DNA of 48,522 bases from Actinomycetes bacterium (GCA_021793175.1 JAJYTH010000014.1:1-48522); one strand, 5' to 3'. Counted from the stretch's first letter, positions 26,539-36,606 are shown. The notes: generated by a model not told the origin, from the letters alone. Numbers and translations are program-made.

Positions 26539-27441
26539 TCAGAAGCCAAGTCTTCGGAGTTGCTTCGGGTCTTTCTGCCAGTCTTTGGCCACCTTGATGT
26601 GCAGGTCGAGATACACCTTGCTGCCCAACAGCGCCTCGATCTGCTGGCGTGCCTTCGCTCCGACTTCCTTGAGCCTGCTGCCTCGATGACCGAGCACGAT
26701 GCCACGCTGGCTGGAACGCTCCACATACAGATGGGCGTAGATGTCGACGAGGTCCTCACGGCCCGGCCGGGGATACATCTCCTCGATCGTCACGGCGATG
26801 GAGTGCGGAAGCTCGTCGCGCACGCCCTCCAGCGCCGCCTCCCGGATCAGCTCCGCCACCAAGGTCTGCTCGGGCTCGTCCGTGAGCTCGCCGTCCGGAT
26901 ACAGCTCCGGACCCTCCGGCAATCTCGCCACCAGCAGGTCGGCCAACGTGTCCACCTGGTAGCCGTCGACGGCCGACACCGGGACCAGGTCGGCGAAGTC
27001 CATGACGTCCTGCAGGGCCAGCAGCTGCTTGGCGACCTGTTCCTTACTCACGAGGTCGGTCTTGGTGACGATGCCGAGCACCGGCGTCCGACGCGCGATC
27101 TTGGCCAGTTCATCGGCGATGAACCGGTCGCCGGGCCCGATCTTCTCGTCCGCCGGCACGCAGAACCCGACGACGTCCACTTCCGACCACGTGGCCCGCA
27201 CGAGGTCGTTGAGCCTCTGCCCCAGCAGCGTGCGCGGACGATGCAGGCCCGGAGTGTCCACGATGATGAGTTGCGCGTCCTCCCGGTGCACGATGCCGCG
27301 GATGGCGTGTCGAGTGGTCTGCGGCTTATCCGACGTGATGGCGACCTTCGACCCCACGAGCGCGTTGGTCAGCGTGGACTTGCCGGCGTTGGGCCTGCCG
27401 ACGAAACACGCGAACCCCGAGCGATGTTCGGCCTCACTCAC
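26539..27441 (-). CDS. era: GTPase Era (16S rRNA/30S maturation)
   Basis: This 300-residue GTPase binds the 3' end of 16S rRNA and helps assemble the small subunit. G1 is GRPNAGKSTLTNAL near 15, G3 is VDTPGLHRPRTLLG near 60, and G4 is VTKTDLVS near 125. The C-terminal KH domain is present (VDIYAHLYVERSSQRGIVLG, then HRGSRLKEVG and SKVYLDLHIKVAKDW). GTG start overlaps the stop of the cytidine-deaminase-like gene (GTGA). Size and motifs are normal. Confidence 0.97.
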   Translation of the reverse strand: MSEAEHRSGFACFVGRPNAGKSTLTNALVGSKVAITSDKPQTTRHAIRGIVHREDAQLIIVDTPGLHRPRTLLGQRLNDLVRATWSEVDVVGFCVPADEKIGPGDRFIADELAKIARRTPVLGIVTKTDLVSKEQVAKQLLALQDVMDFADLVPVSAVDGYQVDTLADLLVARLPEGPELYPDGELTDEPEQTLVAELIREAALEGVRDELPHSIAVTIEEMYPRPGREDLVDIYAHLYVERSSQRGIVLGHRGSRLKEVGAKARQQIEALLGSKVYLDLHIKVAKDWQKDPKQLRRLGF

Positions 27442-27773
27442 CGCAGCGTCTCCTGTACGGCCCCCGACGGATCGGCCCGCAGGACCGGGGCGTCCGCGGA
27501 GAGATCACGCACCGCTCGCACCGACTCCTCCCGTACCGCCTGTTCCTCGGTCACCACGGCCGCGGCCTCCAAGGCCTCGGCACCACTGGACACCGCCGCG
27601 GCCACCGCGGCCTGCAACGCGGTCAACTCAAGCGAGGGCAGCTCCACCGTCGCGGCGGCATACGTGCGGCCGTCGGTGTCGCGCACAGCCGCTCCCTCGG
27701 CCGCCTGCGTCCTCGCGCGCGTGGAACGCGCCAAGGTGATGAGCTTCTCGTCCTCGGGGTCGAGGTCAGGCAT
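27438..27773 (-). CDS. Cytidine-deaminase-like protein without zinc-binding residues
   Basis: A 111-residue protein that follows the start of the CDA fold: DPEDEKLITLARSTRARTQA, then VRDTDGRTYAAATVELPSLE, then LTALQAAVAAAVSSGA. In active cytidine deaminases that last helix carries the HAE or CAE zinc and proton-shuttle residues, and PCxxC follows. Here the helix is ALQAAVAAA and no Cys is present at all. It is probably a structural or regulatory remnant of the fold kept in this operon (annotated in actinobacteria as cytidine deaminase). ATG at 27773 with GGAGAG nearby overlaps the CorC stop; the end overlaps era. Confidence 0.75.
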   Translation of the reverse strand: MPDLDPEDEKLITLARSTRARTQAAEGAAVRDTDGRTYAAATVELPSLELTALQAAVAAAVSSGAEALEAAAVVTEEQAVREESVRAVRDLSADAPVLRADPSGAVQETLR

Positions 27774-29136
27774 GATTCTCCACTCTCCTGTCCCGGTCAT
27801 CGCGGTCGTCGCGATCGTTGCGGTCGTTGGTGTCCTCGGCCGTGTCAGGGGTACCGGGCCCGATGGGACGCCCGTCCGCCGCCCGCACGACCACGGTCGT
27901 GATCCTCATGCGGCCGCGGCGGTCCTTGCCACCCTCCGCACGTAGGCGCAGCCCGTCAATCTCGGCCTCCGCCCCGGGAAGAGGGACCCGGCCTAATCTC
28001 TGAGCGAGGAGGCCACCAACCGTCTCCACGTCGTGCTCCGAGAGGTCGACGTCGAACAGCTCGCCCAGGTCGTCGACCCCCAAGCGCGCGGAGACCCGCA
28101 CCACCCGCTCGTCGACGTACTCGATGGGTGGCCGTTCGTCGGTGTCGGACTCGTCGGTGATCTCACCGACGATCTCCTCCAGAATGTCCTCGATGGTGAC
28201 GAGCCCGGCCGTGCCACCGTACTCGTCCACAGCGATGACCATGTGATGCCGCGAGACCTGCATGTGTCTCAGCAGGCTGTCGAGACGTTTGGAATCGGGC
28301 ACGAAGTCGGCGGGCGTCATCAGCTCGCGTACTTCGCGGGTGGTGCCGTCCTCGCCGATGGCCGCCTGAACGAGGTCCTTGAGATTCACCACGCCGACGA
28401 TCTCGTCCACGGACTCCCCGATCACAGGGATGCGGGTGAATCCGGTTCGCATGGACAGGGCCAGCGCCTGCCGTACGGTCTTGTTCTGCTCGATCCACAC
28501 GATTTCGGTGCGCGGCACCATCACCTCACGCGCCACCGTGTCCCCGAGCTCGAACACCGAATGGATCATCTCGCGTTCGTCGGTGCCCACCACACCGCGT
28601 TCCTCCGCGAGGTCGACGAGTTCACGAAGCTCCGTCTCGCTCGTGAACGGCCCCTCCCGGAAACCCCCACCGGGTGTGATGGCGTTGCCGAGCACGATGA
28701 GCAGCCTGCTCAGCGGCCCGAGCACGGTTCCCAGCACGCGTACCGGCCCCGCCACGACGAGCCCGACACGGTACGGGTGTTGCCTTCCCACGGTGCGTGG
28801 TCCGACGCCCACGAGAACGTAGCTGACCAGCGCCATGACAAGAGCGGCGAGCAACACCGCCAACCACTCGGGGTCGATCCAGCGCAGCGCCACCACGGTG
28901 ACGAGCACTGTGGCGGTCAGCTCGCAGCCCATCCGCAACAGCAACAACAGATTGATGTGTCGAGAACGGTCGCGGAGCACCACGAGGAGCTGCCGAGCGC
29001 CGACCCGGCCCTCCCGTTCCAGGCCCTCAGCCCGCGCGATCGACGCCGTGCTGACGGCCGAATCGGCCGCCGCGAAGACACCACCGAACAACACGAGCAG
29101 GACTGCCACGACCAAAACTGTGGCCGAAGAGGTCAC
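27766..29136 (-). CDS. CorC/HlyC-type CNNM-CBS membrane protein
   Basis: A 456-residue protein with a CNNM/DUF21 N-terminal part (four membrane helices over residues 1-150, starting [20 protein letters not shown]). A CBS pair follows, seen as [38 protein letters not shown] and [22 protein letters not shown]-terminal CorC_HlyC domain and a charged, Asp/Arg-rich tail ([14 protein letters not shown]) end the chain. Relatives mediate magnesium export or cobalt resistance. Its GTG start overlaps the ybeY stop (GTGA). The nucleotide bound by the CBS pair is not told by sequence. Confidence 0.9.
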   Translation of the reverse strand: MTSSATVLVVAVLLVLFGGVFAAADSAVSTASIARAEGLEREGRVGARQLLVVLRDRSRHINLLLLLRMGCELTATVLVTVVALRWIDPEWLAVLLAALVMALVSYVLVGVGPRTVGRQHPYRVGLVVAGPVRVLGTVLGPLSRLLIVLGNAITPGGGFREGPFTSETELRELVDLAEERGVVGTDEREMIHSVFELGDTVAREVMVPRTEIVWIEQNKTVRQALALSMRTGFTRIPVIGESVDEIVGVVNLKDLVQAAIGEDGTTREVRELMTPADFVPDSKRLDSLLRHMQVSRHHMVIAVDEYGGTAGLVTIEDILEEIVGEITDESDTDERPPIEYVDERVVRVSARLGVDDLGELFDVDLSEHDVETVGGLLAQRLGRVPLPGAEAEIDGLRLRAEGGKDRRGRMRITTVVVRAADGRPIGPGTPDTAEDTNDRNDRDDRDDRDRRVENHA

Positions 29137-29684
29137 GATGTCTCCGAATCAGACCTTCCGTCGAGTCCTGCCGCACCCAACAAACGGTCGTCGCTGCTGC
29201 GCTGCACATCCTGCTTACGCGCGGCAGCGAGGAGGTCGCGGAAATCGGCCAGGATGCGGTTCTGCAGAGCGAACATCTCGCGTTCCTCGTCCGGCTCGGC
29301 GTGGTCGTACCCGAGCAGGTGCAACACCCCGTGCACGGTGAGCAGGTGCAGCTCGTCCAGCAGGGAATGCCCGGCCTGGCGCGCCTGGTCCTTGGCGAAC
29401 GCGGGGCAGAGCACGATGTCACCGAGCAGAGCGGGTGACGGCTCCGCCGCATCGGGCCGACGGCCCACCTCCAGCTCGTCCATGGGGAAAGCCATCACGT
29501 CGGTGGGGCCCGGCAGGTCCATCCACCGCTCGTGCAGGTCTTCCATCACGTCGAGCGTGACCAACACGATCGACAGCTCGGCGAGCGGACTGACCTCCAT
29601 GCGGTCCAACGCGAACCGCGCCGACGACACGATCGACGCCTCGTCGACGTCGATCCCGGACTCGTTGGCGATCTCGATACTCAC
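29133..29684 (-). CDS. ybeY: Endoribonuclease YbeY (16S rRNA 3' maturation)
   Basis: A 183-residue metal-dependent RNase. The signature [11 protein letters not shown] is complete near residue 118, giving three zinc-ligand histidines, and [11 protein letters not shown] near 60 marks the conserved strand before GDIVLCP. It processes 16S rRNA together with Era, which is further down the same cluster. The C-terminus is some 25 residues longer than E. coli YbeY and polar. GTG start overlaps the phoH stop by 4 nt. Confidence 0.96.
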   Translation of the reverse strand: MSIEIANESGIDVDEASIVSSARFALDRMEVSPLAELSIVLVTLDVMEDLHERWMDLPGPTDVMAFPMDELEVGRRPDAAEPSPALLGDIVLCPAFAKDQARQAGHSLLDELHLLTVHGVLHLLGYDHAEPDEEREMFALQNRILADFRDLLAAARKQDVQRSSDDRLLGAAGLDGRSDSETS

Positions 29685-30730
29685 CGGCGGTCCCGCCCAC
29701 CGGGCTTCGGCGCCCCGTCAGTACCGTCCTGCGTCGCCTGCCACTTCTCGTAGGCATCGACAATGTCGCCTACCAGCTTGTGCCGGACCACGTCGTGACT
29801 CGTCAGGGTGGAGAAGTGCAGGTCGTTCACGCCCTCGAGGATCTCACGCACCACCCGCAGGCCACTACGCTGCCCACTCGGCAGGTCGACCTGCGTCACA
29901 TCACCGGTCACCACGATCTTGGAGCCGAACCCGAGCCGGGTGAGGAACATCTTCATCTGCTCGGGAGTGGTGTTCTGCGCCTCGTCGAGGATGATGAACG
30001 CGTCGTTCAACGTCCGCCCCCGCATGTAGGCCAGTGGGGCGATCTCGATGGTGCCCGACTGCATCAACCTCGGAATCGACTCCGGGTCGACCATGTCGTG
30101 CAGCGCGTCGTACAGCGGCCGCAGATACGGGTCGATCTTCTCGTACAGCGTGCCGGGCAGGTACCCCAGTCGCTCCCCCGCCTCGACGGCGGGCCTGGTC
30201 AGGATGATTCGCGTGACCTGCTTGCTCTGCAGTGCCTGCACGGCCTTGGCCATCGCCAGATACGTCTTGCCGGTACCCGCAGGGCCGACGCCGAACACCA
30301 CCGTGTGCTGGTCGATGGCGTCGACGTACCGCTTCTGGTTCAGCGTCTTGGGACGGATCGTCCGGCCACGCCGCGACAGGACGTTCATGCTGAGCACGTC
30401 GGCGGGGGACTCGGCCCCACCCGTCGAGAGCATGGCCACGGTGCGACGGACGGTATCGGGCCCCACTTGCTGGCCCCGTCCAGCCAGAGTCATCAACTCC
30501 TCGAACACCCGACCGGCGAACGCCACGTCACCGGCTGTCCCTGTCAGTGTGACCTCGTTACCGCGGACATGAACGTCGGCTTCCAGCATCTCCTCGGCGA
30601 CACGGAGGTTCTCGTCCCCCGAGCCGAGCAACACGAGCACGGCGGCATCGGGAATCGAGAACTTCGACTGCGCCGAACGCTCTTGGGGCGCTGTGGCTTT
30701 TGTGGACCGCAGCGGTTCGGTTCCGGCCAC
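29681..30730 (-). CDS. phoH: PhoH-family ATPase
   Basis: A 349-residue P-loop protein of the PhoH/PhoL family, linked to RNA processing with YbeY. An N-terminal KH-like domain (residues 25-105, [20 protein letters not shown]) precedes the ATPase. Walker A is [16 protein letters not shown] near 160, Walker [19 protein letters not shown] near 245, and [16 protein letters not shown] follows. The GTG start lacks a strong ribosome site; GAGG about five bases upstream may serve. A 131-bp gap to the HIT gene contains TTGACG and TATTAG hexamers on the minus strand, so this may be where transcription of phoH-ybeY-corC-era begins. Confidence 0.94.
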   Translation of the reverse strand: MAGTEPLRSTKATAPQERSAQSKFSIPDAAVLVLLGSGDENLRVAEEMLEADVHVRGNEVTLTGTAGDVAFAGRVFEELMTLAGRGQQVGPDTVRRTVAMLSTGGAESPADVLSMNVLSRRGRTIRPKTLNQKRYVDAIDQHTVVFGVGPAGTGKTYLAMAKAVQALQSKQVTRIILTRPAVEAGERLGYLPGTLYEKIDPYLRPLYDALHDMVDPESIPRLMQSGTIEIAPLAYMRGRTLNDAFIILDEAQNTTPEQMKMFLTRLGFGSKIVVTGDVTQVDLPSGQRSGLRVVREILEGVNDLHFSTLTSHDVVRHKLVGDIVDAYEKWQATQDGTDGAPKPGGRDRR

Positions 30731-30861
30731 GTGGCCTCGGGCCTACTTTCTGCACGCTCGTGCTGGTCGACAACAAAACGGACACGTCAATGCTAATAGC
30801 ACCGACCACGCCGGAGGAGGGGAGTTTACCCGCCCCCGCATTCACTGGGAATTCATTAGGA

Positions 30862-31239
30862 TCAACGACCGAACGAGCCGAGCTGTTCCCCGCCGAGAAG
30901 ATGAACGTGTACGTGGAACACCGTCTGCCCCGCATCGGCGCCGGTGTTGAACACCACCCGGTAGCCGCCTCCCAGCCCCTCCAGTTCCGCGACCCGAGCC
31001 GCCGTGGTCACAACGTCGGCCAACAGTCGCGGATCAGCGGCGGCGAGCTCGGCGACGTCCCGGTAACGGGTCTTGGGGACCACGAGCACGTGCGTAGCGG
31101 CCTGCGGGCTGATGTCCCGGAACGCGATCGTGGTGTCGGTCTCGTAGACGATGTCGGCGGGCACCTCCCTGGCGATGATCCGCTCGAACAACGTCTCGGC
31201 GCTGTCGTCCTTGTCGTCGATGCCGTCGTGTTCGCTCAC
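30862..31239 (-). CDS. HIT-family nucleotide-binding hydrolase
   Basis: A 125-residue HINT-like protein. ETLFERIIAREVPADIVYET opens the domain, VLVVPKTRYRDVAEL follows, and the catalytic triad HVHVHLLGG lies near 112-120. Such enzymes split adenosine phosphoramidates or dinucleoside polyphosphates. GTG at 31239 is chosen for GGGAGGGG just upstream. The frame stays open 92 codons further into a GC-rich stretch (see 31240-31557), which I treat as non-coding. It lies before phoH in many actinobacteria. Confidence 0.9.
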   Translation of the reverse strand: MSEHDGIDDKDDSAETLFERIIAREVPADIVYETDTTIAFRDISPQAATHVLVVPKTRYRDVAELAAADPRLLADVVTTAARVAELEGLGGGYRVVFNTGADAGQTVFHVHVHLLGGEQLGSFGR

Positions 31240-31557
31240 AAGCCCCTCCCGGCGTCGCTGGATGTCGCGGTCGTCACCGCGGCTGGCACCGCGGTCATCA
31301 CCGTCGGAAATCCATTCTGACTCCGGATCGAGCGGCGCGGGCGCCGCGGGGCGGTTGCAGCCTGGGGGTCGCTCCACCCGCCTCCGCGGCTCCGCCGGAC
31401 CGAGGGGGAGACGCCCGGCGGGTCCTCGCCCTGCGCGGAAGCCGCACGCTGCGCAGGTGGTGGTCAGCGTAAGACGTGCAAGGACGAACGCGTAGCGAAA
31501 TGCGAAAGAAAACACGCATTTGTATCGCTCGCGCTACTCGGTGACCGCCCGTTCGGT
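31240..31557. repeat. GC-rich intergenic block, candidate dispersed repeat
   Basis: No gene is supported here. Read on the minus strand the block encodes ARLTLTTTCAACGFRAGRGP, PAEPRRRVERPPGCNRPAAP and DPESEWISDGD, peptide strings I recall from odd tails of Amycolatopsis and Saccharomonospora hypothetical proteins. That suggests a repeated DNA element rather than a gene. It holds the inverted repeat AAATGCG (31498-31504) / CGCATTT (31515-31521) with a 10-nt loop. Only one copy is in this window, so repetition is recalled, not seen. Confidence 0.4.
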
Positions 31558-32310
31558 CTACCTCCATCGTGCAGTCAGCGCACCGAGTGCTCCGAGCGCC
31601 ACCGCGGCCGCCGTGGAAGTCCGCAACACCGTCGGCCCCAACCGGACACCGCGCGCGCCCGCCTCCACGAACGCGTCGCGCTCCTCGGGCGCGACACCTC
31701 CCTCGGGGCCGACGACGAGCATCAACTCCCCTTTCTCGGGAAACTCGACGTCGGCGAAGGACTCGGAGGCGGCACCGTCGAGCACCAACGCGAGATCGGC
31801 CTCGGCGAGCATGGGCGCAAGCTGCCGGGTGCTCACCGGTTCGGTCACCTCGGGCACCCAAGCCCGGCGAGCCTGTTTGGCCGCGGCGCGCGCGGTCGCA
31901 CGCCACTTCGCCAACGCCTTGGCACCCCGGGGACCGTCGTCCCAACGCGCCACGCTCCGGGCAGCCCGCCACGGCACGACGGCGTCGACGCCGGCCTCGG
32001 TGGCCAACTCCACCGCCAGCTCCCCACGATCACCCTTCGCCAGAGCCTGGACGACCGTCACCCGCAGAGCCGGAGCGGGCACCGTGTGTGTCGCCTCCAC
32101 CCGCAGTTCCACAGTGGGTCTCCGTCCCGGGTGCACGGCGTGGGCCACGCACTCGGCCAGCCCGCCGCGACCATCGGACAGCGCCAACCGCTCGCCCTCT
32201 CGCAGCCTGCGCACGGTGACGGCGTGATGTGCCTCCTCGCCTTCGAGCACCGCGAAACCGGTGCCGGGCAAGGACGGCACGAAAAACACCGGGGGTGTCG
32301 CGTCTACCAC
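31558..32310 (-). CDS. rsmE: 16S rRNA (uracil-1498-N3)-methyltransferase RsmE
   Basis: A 250-residue SPOUT methyltransferase. A PUA-like N-terminal domain (LEGEEAHHAVTVRRLREGER near 22-42) precedes the knotted domain: VVQALAKGDRGELAVELATE near 85, CKQARRAWVPE-like around 145, LMLVVGPEGGVAPEERDAF near 197 and LGPTVLRTSTAAAVALGAL near 225, the SAM-binding knot. It modifies U1498 in the 30S subunit. It follows dnaJ by 27 bases, the common hrcA-dnaJ-rsmE order. Confidence 0.95.
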   Translation of the reverse strand: MVDATPPVFFVPSLPGTGFAVLEGEEAHHAVTVRRLREGERLALSDGRGGLAECVAHAVHPGRRPTVELRVEATHTVPAPALRVTVVQALAKGDRGELAVELATEAGVDAVVPWRAARSVARWDDGPRGAKALAKWRATARAAAKQARRAWVPEVTEPVSTRQLAPMLAEADLALVLDGAASESFADVEFPEKGELMLVVGPEGGVAPEERDAFVEAGARGVRLGPTVLRTSTAAAVALGALGALTARWR

Positions 32311-32337
32311 GGTCGATGTCCGGTTTCCGAGGGACTG

Positions 32338-33492
32338 TCAGCGCTTCGAACGCAGTTTGGAGAAAAGGCCGCCCTGCTTGTGACCGTTGCCCGCGAGGCT
32401 CGGTGTGTCCTCGCCACGCAGCCTCGCCAACTCACGCAGCAACTCGGCCTGCTCGTCGTCGAGCTTGGTGGGAACCACGACCTCGATGTGGATGTGCAGG
32501 TCACCCCGGCCGTCGACCCGACCCGACGACCGCAGTCGCGGCATCCCCAGGCCGGGCAGCACGCGCTCTGTACCGGGCTGGGTGCCGGGCTCGATCTCCA
32601 CTTCCGTCTCGCCGTCCACGAGCGTTTCCATCGGGACCACCGCCCCGAGAGCCGCCGTGGTGACCGGAACCCGCAGCTTGCAGTGCAGGTCGTTGCCCTG
32701 CCGCTCGAAGTCCTCGTGCGGTATTTCCTCGACCTCGACGTACAGGTCACCCGCGGGGCCACCGCCCGGACCCACCTCGCCCTGCCCGGACAGGCGGATC
32801 CGCATGCCGTCACCGACACCGGGCGGGATCTTCGCCGTGACGTCCCTGCGGGCCCGCACGCGGCCGTCGCCACCGCACTGCTGACACGGATCGGTGATCA
32901 CCTCGCCGTACCCGCGGCAGGTCGGGCACGGCCGCGCCGTGACGACCTGGCCGAGGAACGACCGCTGCACGGACTGCACCTCACCCTGACCGCCACACGT
33001 GTCACAGGTGACGACGCTGCCGCCCTCGGCCGTGCCCGCGCCCCGGCACCGGTCGCACAGGATGGCCGTGTCCACGGTGATCTGCTTGCTGACGCCGATG
33101 GCGCACTCCTCCAGCGTCAGTTGCAGGCGAATGAGGGCGTCGGAGCCGGGCTGCACCCGACTCCGCGGCCCCCGACCCCGCGCGCCACCGGCGGCGGCAC
33201 CGAAGAAGGCATCCATGATGTCGCCGAGCCCGCCGAAGCCGGCGAACGGGTCACGCGCACCCGCCCCGGCCCCGTTGTCCATCGGGTCGCCGCCGAGGTC
33301 GACGATCTTGCGCTTCTGGGGGTCGGACAGCACCTCGTAGGCGGTGGTCACCTCACTGAACTTGTGCTGTGCGTCCTCGGAGGGGTTGACATCGGGATGC
33401 AGCTCCCGCGCCAGCTTGCGGTAGGCGCGCTTGATCTCCTGGTCGGTCGCGTTCTTCGACACGCCGAGGATGCCGTAGTAGTCCTTGGCCAC
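32338..33492 (-). CDS. dnaJ: Chaperone DnaJ (DnaJ2)
   Basis: A 384-residue type I Hsp40. The J domain has [14 protein letters not shown] near 27-40 with the HPD that stimulates DnaK. A Gly-rich region follows (residues 70-100). The zinc centre has four CxxCxGxG units: [24 protein letters not shown] and CQQCGGDG near 145-215. C-terminal client-binding domains complete it. It lies 34 bases after hrcA, under GGAGGG. It is the second DnaJ of actinobacteria, next to hrcA rather than dnaK; no CIRCE element (TTAGCACTC-N9-GAGTGCTAA) is visible upstream. Confidence 0.96.
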   Translation of the reverse strand: MAKDYYGILGVSKNATDQEIKRAYRKLARELHPDVNPSEDAQHKFSEVTTAYEVLSDPQKRKIVDLGGDPMDNGAGAGARDPFAGFGGLGDIMDAFFGAAAGGARGRGPRSRVQPGSDALIRLQLTLEECAIGVSKQITVDTAILCDRCRGAGTAEGGSVVTCDTCGGQGEVQSVQRSFLGQVVTARPCPTCRGYGEVITDPCQQCGGDGRVRARRDVTAKIPPGVGDGMRIRLSGQGEVGPGGGPAGDLYVEVEEIPHEDFERQGNDLHCKLRVPVTTAALGAVVPMETLVDGETEVEIEPGTQPGTERVLPGLGMPRLRSSGRVDGRGDLHIHIEVVVPTKLDDEQAELLRELARLRGEDTPSLAGNGHKQGGLFSKLRSKR

Positions 33493-33526
33493 CGTCTTGC
33501 CGCCCTCCTAAAAAGCCTGCACAAGT

Positions 33527-34552
33527 CTATTTTCCGGCCAGGATCTGTCCCACATAGGTGGCGACCGCACGCACGGCGGCGATCGTCCCTGGGTAGTCCA
33601 TCCGGGTGGGGCCGACTACGCCCATGCCCCCCAGCAGCACCTCGTTCGAGCCGTATCCGATCGACACGACCGATGTGCTTCGCATCTGCTCGTCTTCATT
33701 CTCCTCCCCGATACGCACGGTGACGGCACCGGGGTTGCGTGCGGCGGCCAGCAACTTGAGTACCACGACCTGTTCCTCCAGGGCTTCGAGCACCTGGCGG
33801 AGCGAACCGGGAAAGTCCGCGACGTTGCGGGTGAGGTTGGCGGTGCCGCCGAGCACCAGCCGTTCCTCGGGACGTTCGACCAACGACTCGACGAGCACGG
33901 TGCAGACCCGCGACATGATGTCGCGCAGCTCGAGAGGCGCCTGTTCCGGCAGCTCCGACACCTTCTCGACCGCGTCGGGCAACCGGTGGCCGGACAGTGC
34001 GCCGTTCAGCACGTCACGCAATCGGGCCACCGCGTCATCGGTGATGACGTCCCCCAGATCGACCGCACGCTGGTCGACCCGACCGGTGTCAGTGATCAGC
34101 ACGATGAGCAGGCGCGCAGAGGTGAGTGCCACCACTTCGACGTGCCGAACGGTGGAGCTGGTGAGGGTGGGGTACTGCACCACCGCGACCTGGCGGGTCA
34201 GCTGCGCGAGCAACCGCACCGACCGACGCAGCACGTCGTCGAGGTCGACGGCGCCCTCCAAGAACTGCACGATCGCCCGCCGCTCGGCCGCGGACAGGGG
34301 CTTGATCTCGGACAGGCGGTCGACGAACAGTCGATACCCCTTGTCCGTCGGGATACGCCCCGCGCTGGTGTGCGGCTGGGTGATGTAACCGTCCTCCTCC
34401 AGCGCTGCCATGTCGTTACGCACCGTGGCGCTGGACACGCCCAGGTTGTGCCGGTCGACGAGGGCCTTCGACCCCACCGGCTCCTGATTCGACACGTAAT
34501 CGGCAACGATGGCACGCAGGACCTTGAATCGACGCTCCTCCGCGCTGGCCAC
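33527..34552 (-). CDS. hrcA: Heat-inducible transcription repressor HrcA
   Basis: A 341-residue repressor that binds CIRCE in heat-shock promoters. The N-terminal winged helix is [20 protein letters not shown], then [20 protein letters not shown] and [20 protein letters not shown]. The GAF-like C-terminal domain ends with [23 protein letters not shown] at 34552 follows AGGAGG; an open frame further upstream has no coding character. No CIRCE copy was found by eye within the 291 bp to the SSI gene, so autoregulation is not visible here. Confidence 0.95.
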   Translation of the reverse strand: MASAEERRFKVLRAIVADYVSNQEPVGSKALVDRHNLGVSSATVRNDMAALEEDGYITQPHTSAGRIPTDKGYRLFVDRLSEIKPLSAAERRAIVQFLEGAVDLDDVLRRSVRLLAQLTRQVAVVQYPTLTSSTVRHVEVVALTSARLLIVLITDTGRVDQRAVDLGDVITDDAVARLRDVLNGALSGHRLPDAVEKVSELPEQAPLELRDIMSRVCTVLVESLVERPEERLVLGGTANLTRNVADFPGSLRQVLEALEEQVVVLKLLAAARNPGAVTVRIGEENEDEQMRSTSVVSIGYGSNEVLLGGMGVVGPTRMDYPGTIAAVRAVATYVGQILAGK

Positions 34553-34843
34553 CGGCACCTCCTCTCGCCGCCTGCTTGACCACAAGTTTACGTACCGATT
34601 CGTTTTCCAGAGATCACGCGGAGCCAAAGCACCGCCGAAAGCCCCGAACACCGCACGGTGCATCGTGCACTGAACCGCCCACTCAACCGTGCGACCCCTT
34701 CGGTCACACCACACGGTGATTTTGACCACAAGCCAACGCCCTGGCCCCCGGCACGATCCGTGAGGTCACGCTGCTCCATCGAGCGAACGCAACCACCTGA
34801 TCAAGTGAACAGGTTCGCCCGACCGCGAGCCGATAGATGAAAC

Positions 34844-35218
34844 ATGCCCATGTTCGCAGCGACATCCCTCGCCGCGTGCGCGGTCGCGGCCCTGTGTGTC
34901 GGTGGCCCTGCCGTGACACCCGAAACGTCCATCGTTCTCAGTCTCAGCGACACCCAAGGCGAGACCACGTCCGTTCGCCTGACGTGTGATCCGATACTCG
35001 GCAACCACCCTCAGGCCGAATCGGCTTGCACCGCGCTGGAGCAGGCCGACGGTGACTTCACCAAGCTCCCCGTCGAGGAGCGGATGTGCACGATGATCCA
35101 CTCCCCGGTACAGGCACAGGCCCGAGGCCACTGGCGCGGTTCGCCGGTCGAGTTCACCACCGAATATTCCAACCGCTGCCTCGCCGGTGCTCATTCCGGC
35201 AACGTGTTCGCTTTCTGA
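34844..35218 (+). CDS. Subtilisin inhibitor-like (SSI, family I16) secreted protease inhibitor
   Basis: A 124-residue protein with an N-terminal signal peptide (FAATSLAACAVAALCVG) and a mature SSI domain. Four Cys make two disulfides as in Streptomyces SSI: RLTCDP, SACTAL, RMCTM and SNRCLAG. The strand SPVQAQARGHWRGSPVEF and the ending GNVFAF are typical. By alignment the reactive bond follows Met in RMCTM-IHSPV (SSI: MCPM-VYDPV), so P1 is Met and subtilisin-like proteases are the likely targets. An in-frame stop six bases upstream limits the start to ATG 34844 or 34850; there is no strong ribosome site. It may restrain the secreted subtilisin encoded at 40412-41626. Confidence 0.9.
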   Translation: MPMFAATSLAACAVAALCVGGPAVTPETSIVLSLSDTQGETTSVRLTCDPILGNHPQAESACTALEQADGDFTKLPVEERMCTMIHSPVQAQARGHWRGSPVEFTTEYSNRCLAGAHSGNVFAF

Positions 35219-35796
35219 CGTCCGTCCCCGGAACCGTCCGACCCTGTCCGCTTCTGTCGACTCGACACCGCCACGGCCGGGTAACCGATATCGCGTGCGA
35301 ATCCCGATCGTTCGCACCGGTTGCCCGGCCATGGCAGCACGATCTCGGCCCGATGTCGGCCCAATGTCGTCGCAACGGCGACCGAATTCCTCTCCGACCC
35401 TCCGCCCCGGAATCAGAGACGTTCCAGCGAAGGCACGACTTCGCTGCCCTCCCCATGTCCTGAAGGAAGGCGCAGTCGCAAAACCCGTGGACCGATGCAG
35501 GTTTCCAAAAACCGCCGCTTTCAGGAAACACTTCTGTCGATCGACCGAACACAGCCATCGAGACAAAAACGTGGGCGAGTGACCCTCCCCATCAATGTGG
35601 CTGTTTCCGCCCTATCCCGCCCCATTCCGTCCTATTCGGATAAATCATCCCGAACGTCAGTGCGGTCGATTCGCACGAACGCGCAGAGTCCTCCGCACGC
35701 TCGGCGCAGACACCTCTTTCACCGCCCGCCGGGGAATCACCGATCACAGACGACGACACGGCCGGTCTCGTCGAACACCGACGGTCGAGGGCGGTT
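35219..35796. other. Gene-free stretch of 578 bases
   Basis: Frames here are short, Arg/Ser-rich and lack ribosome sites, so I see no gene. Small direct repeats occur (CGGCCCGATGT then CGGCCCAATGT near 35353-35374, and a CCTAT/CCATT series near 35610-35640). Base composition is slightly richer in A and T than its neighbours. Confidence 0.5.
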
Positions 35797-36606
35797 TCAG
35801 GCCATGAAGACTTTCTTCTCCTTCCGCCAGTCCTCGTCGGTCCGGCCCTTGCGCCAGTAACCGGAGATCGACAGCAGTTCTTTGCTGATCCCACGTTCCC
35901 GCAGCAGGTGACCACGCAGGTCGCGGACCATGCCCGCCTCGCCGTGGACGAATGCCTGCACCACGCCTGAGCCGAGGTCGAGCCCCCGCACCTCCTCGGC
36001 GAGGTCGGCGCCGTCGACGCGATACAACCACCGGACGTCCGCGGCCGCCTTGGTCGACAGCGGCTGCTGCTCGGCCGGGTCCTCGACGAGCAGCCGCACC
36101 GTGGCTGTCGCGTCCGCGGAAAGAGCCTCCAAGGACGCGGCGATTGCGGGGAGGGCGGATTCGTCTCCGACCAGCAAGTGGTGATCGACGTCGGCGCGGG
36201 GCGCGTACGCGCCGCCGGGGCCACGCAGCAGCATCTCGTCGCCTGGTCGCGCTTGATCGGCCCACGGACCGCCGAGGCCCTTGTCACCGTGCACGACGAA
36301 ATCGAGAGTGAGCTCCCCGGCCTCGGCGTCGTAGTGCCGCACGGTGTAGGTACGCATGCGAGGCCACTGATCACGCGGCAAAGTCGCCTTCACGACATCG
36401 AGATCGAACGGTTCCGGGTAGCGGACGCCCGGCACGGGAAACAGCATCTTGACGTAGCAGTCGGTGAAACCGTTGTGCTGGAACGAGGCCAGCCCCTCAC
36501 CACCGCACACGATCCTGATCATGCAAGGCGTGAGGCGTTCGGTACGCAGCACCCGCGCTTGGAGCACGGGCTTACCACCCTGACGACCTCGATCACGATC
36601 CGCCAT
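35797..36606 (-). CDS. Siderophore-interacting FAD-binding protein (ViuB/SIP family)
   Basis: A 269-residue ferric-siderophore reductase-type protein. The FAD-binding barrel has RLTPCMIRIVCGGEGLASF near 25 and RMRTYTVRHYDAEAGELTLD near 83 (RxYTxR is the flavin motif), then FVVHGDKGLGGPWADQARPG. The C-terminal SIP domain shows HHLLVGDESALPAIAASLEA near 145 and ends ISGYWRKGRTDEDWR. It releases iron from siderophores inside the cell using reduced cofactor. A good IdeR/DtxR iron box lies 23 bases upstream of its start, so it is very likely off when iron is plentiful. Confidence 0.94.
   Translation of the reverse strand: MADRDRGRQGGKPVLQARVLRTERLTPCMIRIVCGGEGLASFQHNGFTDCYVKMLFPVPGVRYPEPFDLDVVKATLPRDQWPRMRTYTVRHYDAEAGELTLDFVVHGDKGLGGPWADQARPGDEMLLRGPGGAYAPRADVDHHLLVGDESALPAIAASLEALSADATATVRLLVEDPAEQQPLSTKAAADVRWLYRVDGADLAEEVRGLDLGSGVVQAFVHGEAGMVRDLRGHLLRERGISKELLSISGYWRKGRTDEDWRKEKKVFMA

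Noticed and set aside
30862..31515. HIT protein with a 92-residue N-terminal extension
   Set aside because: The extension has no HIT character and looks like a repeat element; a perfect ribosome site precedes the internal GTG.
34553..34843. CIRCE element before hrcA
   Set aside because: No TTAGCACTC/GAGTGCTAA pair found on either strand in the upstream region.
35321..35860. 179-codon plus frame in the gene-free region
   Set aside because: Composition is Arg/Ser-rich, no ribosome site, and it runs into the antisense of the SIP gene.
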